Below are positions 14,116 to 19,430 of a DNA stretch of 19,430 bases, piece after piece (the stretch's first letter is position 1; the number at the start of each line of letters is the position of its first letter). The DNA comes from Acidobacterium sp049965615 (GTDB lineage: Bacteria > Acidobacteriota > Terriglobia > Terriglobales > Acidobacteriaceae), in the NCBI GenBank assembly GCA_049965615.1, contig JBMFWD010000054.1, forward strand, positions 1-19,430. Reading direction: 5' to 3'. The position numbers were made by a program, and so were the translations under genes. The notes beneath the pieces were generated by a model that was not told the DNA's origin, ran no database searches, and saw nothing but the letters and a program-made list of their open reading frames with translations.

Positions 14116-14399
14116 CGAATCCGCTGACGCGGATTGCGGCGGCGATTTACTGCGAGCGTCCGGGGCAGAAGGCGATTTTGATTGGGAAGGGCGGCGCGAA
14201 GCTGAAGGAGATTGGGGCTGGGGCGCGCAAGGAGATTGAGTCGCTGCTGGGGACCCGGGTTTATCTGGAGCTGCATGCGAAGGTGAAGGGCCGGTGGCGG
14301 GAGTCGCAGCCTTTTGTGGAGGGGCTGGATTGGAGAAGGCAGTTGGAGGATTTGGAGGCGAAGAAGCGGGAGGAGCAGGCTCGCTGCCGGCAGAATAGA
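14112..14399 (+). pseudogene. era: C-terminal KH-domain fragment of Era GTPase
   Basis: In the frame running through 14118 the sequence reads NPLTRIAAAIYCERPGQKAI, then LIGKGGAKLKEIG (the KH-domain GxxG loop), ARKEIESLLGTRVYLELHAK and WRESQPFVEGLDWRRQLEDL. This is the C-terminal RNA-binding KH domain of Era, the GTPase that binds 16S rRNA in 30S assembly. The N-terminal G domain (about 200 residues with the GxxxxGKS, DxxG and NKxD motifs) is absent. The fragment is joined in a different frame to the IS630 remnant. The frame stays open to 14705, but Era-like sequence ends around 14370-14400. Era is normally essential, so I expect an intact copy elsewhere. This piece looks like debris of a duplication or rearrangement. 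Confidence 0.75.
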
Positions 14400-14409
14400 A
14401 TTGTCACAG

Positions 14410-14667
14410 TTACAGGTACGATTTGGCGGGTGCGCTTTTGGGGGCGCATCCGCGTTTGTGTTTTTGGGCGTTATGCGCGACCCGGGCGGGGTTGTCGCCG
14501 GGATGGAAGAGCCAGTACGGGCCGAGGTGAAGAGAGCCTCCGAAGCTGGTGGCGTCGAAGTTGCGGGGATTTTGCGCGGGCGAGGATGCGAACGCAGGCA
14601 GGGAAGCGACGCAGAGAGCGAAGAATAACAGGGCGCAGCGGCGACGTAAATGGCGCTTGCGGAGCAT
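14410..14667 (-). pseudogene. N-terminal fragment of an exported membrane sensor
   Basis: From the ATG at 14667 the frame encodes a basic start and a hydrophobic signal ending in PAFA, then NFDATSFGGSLHLGPYWLFH followed by PGDNPA. This pattern (FDATSL, WLFHPGDNPAxA) is what I associate with the mature N-terminus of acidobacterial receptor proteins carrying a periplasmic sensing domain before a 7TM region and a kinase or SpoIIE/RsbU phosphatase domain. The expected continuation (acidic DDS-W) is missing. After NPA the sequence is unrelated and stops at 14410. The fragment overlaps the terminator of the era fragment and faces it. It begins 54 bases after the NtrX-like gene on the same strand, so an intact gene may once have followed that pair. 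Confidence 0.45.
14426..14465 (+). terminator. Hairpin with T-rich tail after the era fragment
   Basis: GCGGGTGCGC (14426-14435) pairs with GCGCATCCGC (14444-14453), ten pairs including one G-U, over an 8-base loop. GTTTGTGTTTTT follows. It is probably the original terminator carried along with the 3' end of the era gene. Confidence 0.5.
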
Positions 14668-14721
14668 GGCGATCAATATATCCCAGCAAGAGTGCGGCTA
14701 TGTAGGGAAATGAGAACGAGG

Positions 14722-16074
14722 CTATTCGCGGATGCTGATGCCCAGTGTTTTCATTTTGCGGTAGAGGTGGGAGCGTTCGAGGCCGAGGGCGTCGGCGGCT
14801 CGGCTCATGTTTCCGTTGGATTCTTCGATTTTGCGGAGGATGAATTCGCGTTCGTAGGCTTCGCGGGCGTGCTGGAGGCTTTCGAATTCGTCGGGGCGGC
14901 GCGGGGCGCGGTGGACTAATACCGGCAGGTGTTTTTTCTCGATGCGGCGGGCCTGGGGGTTGAGGATGAGGACGCGCTCGATGATGTTGCGGAGTTCGCG
15001 GACGTTGCCGGGCCACTGGTATTGCATGAGGGTTTCGAGGGCTTCGCGAGAGATTTCGATGCGGGGGCGTCCGTACTCGCGGCCGAAGGCGCGGAGGAAT
15101 TCTTCGACGAGGACGGGGATGTCTTCTCGGCGGTCGCGGAGGGGCGGGACGTAGAACGGGATGACGTTGAGGCGGTAGAAGAGGTCTTCGCGGAAGTTGC
15201 CTTTGGCGATTTCTTCTTCGATGTTTTTATTGGTGGCGGCGATGACGCGGACGTCGACCTGGAGGGGCTGGGTGGCGCCGATGGGGACGAAGCTTTGCTC
15301 GTCGAGGACGCGGAGGACGCGGGCCTGGGTTTTGAGGCTCATGTCGCCGACTTCGTCGAGGAAGAGCGTGCCGCCGCTGGCGCGCTCGAAGGTGCCGCGC
15401 TTTTCTGCGGGTCCGGCGGAGACGGCGGCGTTGCGGTAGCCGAAGAGCTCGGCTTCGATGAAGTCCTCGGGGATGGCGGCGCAGTTCAGCTCGATGAAGA
15501 CGCGGTCGCGGCGCTGGCTTTCCGCATGGATGGCGCGGGCGATGACTTCTTTTCCTGCGCCGGATTCGCCATAGATGAGAACGCGGCCGTTGGTGGGCGC
15601 CATGAGGCCGATTTGCTGGCGGATGGCCTTGGCGGCGACGCTTTCTCCGGAGACGTGCTGGCCGGCGGCGAGCTGGCGGCGGAATTCGAGATTGTCGTTG
15701 TGGAGCCGGCGTGCGTCGATGGCGTTTTTGACGACGATGAGGGTGCGTTCGAGGAGGAGGGGTTTTTCGAGGAAGTCAAATGCGCCGAGCTTGGTGGCCT
15801 TGACGGCGGTGGCGATATTGGCGTGGCCGGAGATGACGATGACTTCGGGGCGTGACTCGATGCCGAGGTTCTGGGTTTCGGAGAGGACTTCGAGGCCGTC
15901 GCGGTCGGGGAGCCAGATGTCGAGGAGGAGGACATCGTAGGCGGCGTCGCGGAGGAGGGTGAGGGCTTCTTCGGCGGTGGCGGCGGTGGTGACGGCGTAG
16001 CCTTCCTCCTTGAGGATTTCTTCGAGGGAGGCGCGGATTTCAGCTTCGTCATCGACGACGAGGATGTGGTTCAT
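14722..16074 (-). CDS. NtrX/NtrC-family response regulator with degenerate GAFTGA
   Basis: The 450-aa protein has three domains. A receiver (1-118) carries the acidic pocket D8/D9, the phospho-acceptor Asp52 in LLLDIWLPDRDG and Lys104. The AAA+ domain (about 140-375) has Walker A GESGAGKE (169-176), Walker B GGTLFLDEVGDM (234-245) and the FREDLFYRLNV block. A Fis-type helix-turn-helix (about 410-450) reads NMSRAADALGLERSHLYRKM. The loop after ELFGY, which in sigma54 activators reads GAFTGA, is instead RNAAVSAGPAEKRG, so contact with sigma54 is doubtful. Its start overlaps the stop of the upstream kinase gene by ATGA, so the two are translationally coupled. NtrYX systems respond to nitrogen or redox state in proteobacteria. 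The signal here is unknown. Confidence 0.88.
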   Translation of the reverse strand: MNHILVVDDEAEIRASLEEILKEEGYAVTTAATAEEALTLLRDAAYDVLLLDIWLPDRDGLEVLSETQNLGIESRPEVIVISGHANIATAVKATKLGAFDFLEKPLLLERTLIVVKNAIDARRLHNDNLEFRRQLAAGQHVSGESVAAKAIRQQIGLMAPTNGRVLIYGESGAGKEVIARAIHAESQRRDRVFIELNCAAIPEDFIEAELFGYRNAAVSAGPAEKRGTFERASGGTLFLDEVGDMSLKTQARVLRVLDEQSFVPIGATQPLQVDVRVIAATNKNIEEEIAKGNFREDLFYRLNVIPFYVPPLRDRREDIPVLVEEFLRAFGREYGRPRIEISREALETLMQYQWPGNVRELRNIIERVLILNPQARRIEKKHLPVLVHRAPRRPDEFESLQHAREAYEREFILRKIEESNGNMSRAADALGLERSHLYRKMKTLGISIRE

Positions 16075-18440
16075 GCGTGGGGAGTCTCTGCGTGGTCTGG
16101 TTCGGGATGGGTTTGCGCTTGCGAATGGGCTAGTGGCAGGTTGAGTACGAAGCGTGCGCCCTTGGGCGGATTTTGCTCGGCGCGAATGGTTCCGCCGTGG
16201 TCCTGCACAATTTTAGCGGCGATGGTGAGGCCGAGTCCGGTGCCGCGCTGCTTGGTGGAGAAGTAGGGCAGGAAGAGGAGCTCGCGCATGTTTTCAGTGA
16301 GGCCGGAGCCGGTGTCTGCGATGGTGATTTCTGCCATGGAGCCGGATTCGTTGAGGGTGGTCTCAATGGTGAGGACTTTGAGGAGGCTCTCCTGCATGGC
16401 TTCGGCGGCGTTGTCGATGAGGTTGGCGATGGCGCGCTTGAGAGCTTCGTGGTCGGCGAGGACGGGCGGGAGATCGGAGGCGAGGCGTTCCTCGATGCGG
16501 ATGCCTGCGAGGCGGTCTTCGAATTGATGGATGGCGCTGCGGACGATGGTGTTGAGGTCGGCGGCGCGGGGCATGGCGGCGGGGAATTCGGCGAGGGAGC
16601 CGAACTGATCGACGAGGCGGCGGACGGATTCGGCGGAGCTGAGGATGATGTCGGCACAGCGGCGGACGATGTCGCGGGACTCGGGGGTGTTGCGTTCGGA
16701 GTGGCGGCGGATGCGTTCGGCGGAGAGAGTGACGGGGGTGAGTGGGTTTTTGATTTCGTGGGCGACGCGCTGGGCGACTTCCTTCCATGCGACCTGGCGC
16801 TGTGCGCGAAGGAGGTCGGAGACGTTTTCGACGACGAGGATGGCTCCCTGGCGGTGTTTGCCGAGGTCCATGAGTGCGACGGTGAGGGCAAGGTTGAGAA
16901 CGACGCCGTCGCGGGTGAGTTCAAGTTCGGAGGTAGCGATTCCCATGCGGCGGGCGCGCCGTTCGAGGTCGAGGACGGCGTCGAGGGTGTCTGCGGGGAG
17001 GACTTCTTCGAGCGGCTTGCCCAGGAGCGGGGTGGATTTGTCGCGGGGAAAGAGCGAAGAGAAGGCGCGATTGCAGGCGAGGACGCGGTGGTTGTCGTCG
17101 AGGGTGAGGACGCCGCTGGGGATGGTTTCGAGGATGGTTTCGAGTTCGTTGCGTCGTGCTTCGAGGGTCTGGTTGGCGGTGGAGAGCTGCTCGGTGTAGT
17201 AGTCGGCGAGGAGGCGGCTCTGTTCGAGGTCGGAGGCCATGTGGTTGAAGGAGCGGACGAGCTCGCCGAGTTCCTGGGATGCGTTGACGGTGACGCGCTG
17301 CTGGTAGTGGCCCTGGGCGATCTCGTTCATGGCGTCGGCGAGTGCTTCGACGGGGCGGGTGATCTGCTTGGAGAGGTAGAGCGCGAGCCAGCTGCTGGCG
17401 AAGAAGATGAGCGCCGTGAGCATGAGTAACAGCAGCAGATACATATTGCGGATGGTGCGGCGCTGGCGGTAGATGGCCCAGTACTGGCGGGAGCCCTCGA
17501 GCAGGCTGTCAATCTGGTGACTGATGCCGTCCGGTAGTGGGAGGCCGACGATGACGAGGCCTCCGGCGGCGGTGCTGGCGGCTCCGACGGCGTACTGGGT
17601 TCCATTGACGGTGAGGACGGGTTGTTCTGAGCTGAGGGCGGCCTTGAGGACGGCCTGGGCGACGGGTTGCAGTTTGGGAGCGGGCGGGGCCGGATCGCTG
17701 GAGAGATCCATCCAGGACTCGACGGTGGCTTTTTGATCGAGGGGCGGTAACTGATAGGAGCTTTGGAGTTTTCCGTTCGAGTAAAGCGCGGCGAAGCCGC
17801 CCTGAAGGGTGATGCGGTGCTGTTTCATGTTCGCCTGGAGGGTGGGCGTGGACGCAGAAGCAGAAGATGTTGACCGGGTGGAATTTGTGAGGGCGGGGGA
17901 CTGGGTGGCAAGGGATTCTGCCTCGGCGCGTGCGTTGGCGGAGGCGTAGTTGGCGAGTTCGACGGCGATGGAGGTGGAGGCCTGCCGGAGGTCGGTGGAT
18001 GGTTGGGAGAACCAGCGGTCGATGGAGCGGTTCATGAGCAGGTAGCTGAAAAGAAACATGAACAGCGCGGGTGCGAGCGAGAGGATGAGAGCTCCGAAGA
18101 GCATGCGGGAGCGGAGGCGTGAGCCGAGGACCTGGCTGCGCTGATCGGCCAATAGTTTGAGGATGTTACGGGAGAAGAGAACGATGAGGACGACGAGGAG
18201 CAGGAAGGTGAGGATGGAGATGGCGGTGAAGAGGAAGATCTGGCCTGTGGAGCGTGGATCGAGGAAGTGCAGATTGAACGCGTTGAGCGCAAGGAGGATG
18301 AGCAGGAGCAGAAAGATTGCCCCGGCGAGCATTGCGGGATAACGCTTTTTTTTTGAATCTGGCAAAACTCCCCCGGCTTGGGTTGCATTATAGAGCGGCG
18401 GAATGGGAGATGGATTTGATATTGGGCTGCTATACTCCAA
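16071..18440 (-). CDS. NtrY-like membrane sensor histidine kinase
   Basis: The 789-aa kinase should phosphorylate the response regulator encoded directly downstream. Three hydrophobic segments near the N-terminus (about 36-57, 67-90, 114-136) are followed by an extracytoplasmic region (about 140-330), a fourth segment (333-355) and a HAMP linker (356-410). A PAS-like domain (about 432-545, from ETILETIPSGVLTLDDNHRV) comes next. The HisKA box VAHEIKNPLTPV places the phospho-histidine at His561. The ATPase core has NLIDNAAEAM (673-682), ADTGSGL (708-714) and GTGLGLTIAAKIVQDHGG (733-750). This order, with several N-terminal segments then HAMP, PAS and HisKA, matches NtrY. The start is a TTG at 18440 with poor ribosome-site support. 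A later start such as Met37, just before the first membrane segment, is possible. A run of nine A at codons 30-32 lies between. Confidence 0.88.
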   Translation of the reverse strand: MEYSSPISNPSPIPPLYNATQAGGVLPDSKKKRYPAMLAGAIFLLLLILLALNAFNLHFLDPRSTGQIFLFTAISILTFLLLVVLIVLFSRNILKLLADQRSQVLGSRLRSRMLFGALILSLAPALFMFLFSYLLMNRSIDRWFSQPSTDLRQASTSIAVELANYASANARAEAESLATQSPALTNSTRSTSSASASTPTLQANMKQHRITLQGGFAALYSNGKLQSSYQLPPLDQKATVESWMDLSSDPAPPAPKLQPVAQAVLKAALSSEQPVLTVNGTQYAVGAASTAAGGLVIVGLPLPDGISHQIDSLLEGSRQYWAIYRQRRTIRNMYLLLLLMLTALIFFASSWLALYLSKQITRPVEALADAMNEIAQGHYQQRVTVNASQELGELVRSFNHMASDLEQSRLLADYYTEQLSTANQTLEARRNELETILETIPSGVLTLDDNHRVLACNRAFSSLFPRDKSTPLLGKPLEEVLPADTLDAVLDLERRARRMGIATSELELTRDGVVLNLALTVALMDLGKHRQGAILVVENVSDLLRAQRQVAWKEVAQRVAHEIKNPLTPVTLSAERIRRHSERNTPESRDIVRRCADIILSSAESVRRLVDQFGSLAEFPAAMPRAADLNTIVRSAIHQFEDRLAGIRIEERLASDLPPVLADHEALKRAIANLIDNAAEAMQESLLKVLTIETTLNESGSMAEITIADTGSGLTENMRELLFLPYFSTKQRGTGLGLTIAAKIVQDHGGTIRAEQNPPKGARFVLNLPLAHSQAQTHPEPDHAETPHA

Positions 18441-18518
18441 TTCGCCCCGTAAAGACGCCGTGACAAGAATGCAAGATTGGGCACAACTGAATTGAAAAGG
18501 GGAGCATCTTAGACGCCG

Positions 18519-19298
18519 ATGAAGACGAAAGCATCCATTACCGTTGCATGCAGTCTGGTGTTGTCAGCCGGGCTGATTATTTCGGGCTGCAACAAGAACA
18601 ATCCGAATAATGCGCAGAACCAGCCGGCGGGTAGCCAGAATGGCACGACGGCGCAGGGAAATCCGCCGCCTCCACCGGCAGACCATTCGAGTGGTTCGGC
18701 TCCTGAGCGCAGCCGGAGCTACCAGCGGCAGCAGGGTCCGAGCCAGTATCAGCAGCAGCAGGCGCAGTCGAGTCCTGCCCCGGCACCCGCGCCGGTCGTG
18801 ATTCCGGCGGGAACGCGGATTGAGGTTCGGACGGATCAGGATCTGGGGTCGAAGATCAGCCGGACGGGCGACACGTTTACGGCGACGGTGGCACACCCGG
18901 TGGTGGTCAATGGCCAGGTTGTGATTCCGCAGGACTCGCGCGCCGAGGGCCTGGTAGTCGTTGCAAAGCCGCTGGGCCGGTTTGCGGGTAATGCGGAACT
19001 GGCGCTGCGACTGGAGCGGATCAGTGTTGGGAATCATAGCTTCCCGGTGATGACGAGTTCGATAGCCGACGTTGAAAAGGGCAAGGGCCGGCGTACGGGC
19101 ATCATGGCCGGCGGGGGCGGCGCACTGGGCGCGATTATTGGTGGCATTGCCGGCGGCGGCAAGGGTGCTCTGATCGGCGGCCTGGCCGGTGCGGGTGCTG
19201 GTACGGCGGGTTCTGCCTTCACGGGGAACAAGCAGATTGTGATTCCGGCGGAGACGCTGCTGGTGTTCCGCACGGACCAGTCGACGCAGATGCAGTAA
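18519..19298 (+). CDS. Lipoprotein with glycine-zipper segment
   Basis: The 259-aa protein begins with a lipoprotein signal, lipobox ISGC (Cys24). A low-complexity Asn/Gln/Pro-rich stretch (25-95) including PPPPP and QQQQ follows. A compact beta-rich domain (about 95-178) opens VIPAGTRIEVRTDQDLG and resembles the beta fold of TrbI/VirB10-like or outer-membrane stress lipoproteins. A glycine zipper of alternating G-x3-G spacing (about 197-231, IIGGIAGGGKGALIGG) could insert in or span a membrane. The C-terminus repeats the VIPAETLLVFRTDQ theme of the beta domain. It is probably anchored in the outer membrane. The ATG at 18519 has AGGGGAG at 18498-18504, a long 14-base spacing. The gene is divergent from the NtrYX pair and closes with a strong terminator. 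Its exact role is unknown. Confidence 0.8.
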   Translation: MKTKASITVACSLVLSAGLIISGCNKNNPNNAQNQPAGSQNGTTAQGNPPPPPADHSSGSAPERSRSYQRQQGPSQYQQQQAQSSPAPAPAPVVIPAGTRIEVRTDQDLGSKISRTGDTFTATVAHPVVVNGQVVIPQDSRAEGLVVVAKPLGRFAGNAELALRLERISVGNHSFPVMTSSIADVEKGKGRRTGIMAGGGGALGAIIGGIAGGGKGALIGGLAGAGAGTAGSAFTGNKQIVIPAETLLVFRTDQSTQMQ

Positions 19299-19319
19299 GT
19301 TTCCTCGCAAAGCAAGACG

Positions 19320-19351
19320 AAAGGCGTGGCTCCGATGGAGCCACGCCTTTT
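19320..19351 (+). terminator. Strong intrinsic terminator of the lipoprotein gene
   Basis: A 14-bp perfect stem (19320-19333 with 19337-19350, core GGCGTGGCTCC) closes on the triloop GAT and ends in TTTT, then GATTT. It lies 22 bases past the stop. The intron 5' end begins seven bases after it. Confidence 0.85.
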
Positions 19352-19357
19352 GATTTG

Positions 19358-19430
19358 GTGCGCCCAGCATGGGCGCACTCTTACGGGTGCAAGTCCCGTC
19401 ACTAGCAGGTCACAGCGAGTGAAGTGAAGC
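19358..19430 (+). mobile_element. 5' end of a group II intron, probably class IIC (truncated by window)
   Basis: The sequence begins GTGCGCCCAGCATGGGCGCA, matching the GUGYG start of bacterial group II introns. It forms a perfect stem (GTGCGCCC with GGGCGCAC) closely like the start of the Oceanobacillus iheyensis group IIC intron as I recall it. Next comes ACGGGTGCAAGTCCCGT (19383-19399), the small domain I hairpin seen in the same family as AGGGUGAGAGUCCC. Only 73 bases of domain I are in view. The reverse transcriptase ORF and domains V/VI would lie beyond the right edge. Its position directly after a terminator hairpin is the usual target of class IIC introns. The orientation is the same as the lipoprotein gene. 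Confidence 0.75.

Noticed and set aside
14082..14705. Full 207-aa plus-strand ORF taken as one protein
   Set aside because: Only the central part is Era-like. The first codons are the IS630 remnant out of frame and the last third lies beyond a terminator, so it is not a single gene.

Overview
The window looks like chromosomal DNA from a GC-rich Gram-negative bacterium, most likely a member of the Acidobacteriota (class Terriglobia). I infer this from the gene content: an inner-membrane/periplasm/outer-membrane RND pump, outer-membrane lipoproteins, an NtrYX-type two-component pair and a truncated receptor N-terminus of a kind I associate with acidobacterial sensor proteins. The intergenic repeats fit too. 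No rRNA, tRNA or CRISPR array was seen.

Layout. Positions 1-1060 are an accessory, lower-GC stretch. It holds the tail of an unknown ORF and a PIN-like gene interrupted by an in-frame TGA. A structured leader (975-1046) then precedes a 247-aa protein with a Cys/His cluster (1062-1805). Positions 1806-2280 are non-coding, with a perfect hairpin, a candidate promoter and three terminators. Positions 2280-8137 (minus) form a tight three-gene operon for a complete tripartite efflux pump: periplasmic adaptor, RND transporter and outer-membrane factor. A 63-aa membrane protein lies upstream of it, and a divergent lipid/diacylglycerol kinase (8725-9693) and proline dehydrogenase (9792-10718) follow. 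A minus-strand 866-aa fusion of acyl-activating enzyme, acyl carrier protein and acyltransferase converges on proline dehydrogenase with a 4-bp overlap of stop codons.

Positions 13316-14721 are a gene graveyard and repeat field. They contain a heptanucleotide repeat, a nonamer repeat, a second inverted copy of the structured leader with no intact gene behind it, and a bidirectional terminator. After these come an IS630-type transposase start fused to the C-terminal KH domain of an era GTPase gene, and the beheaded N-terminus of a membrane sensor. Positions 14722-18440 (minus) encode an NtrY/NtrX-like histidine kinase and response regulator with an ATGA overlap. The regulator's sigma54-contact loop (GAFTGA) is degenerate. 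Positions 18519-19298 encode a glycine-zipper lipoprotein with a strong terminator. Directly behind that terminator the first 73 bases of a probable group IIC intron begin and run off the right edge.

Functional reading. The pump operon is self-contained, with no local regulator gene. The lipid kinase and the acyl-activating/acyltransferase fusion suggest membrane phospholipid turnover or fatty-acid salvage. The most unusual items are the pair of leader elements (72 nt each, about 76% identical, with a compensatory base pair), the fused acyl-activating protein, the NtrX-like regulator without GAFTGA, and the terminator-associated group II intron.
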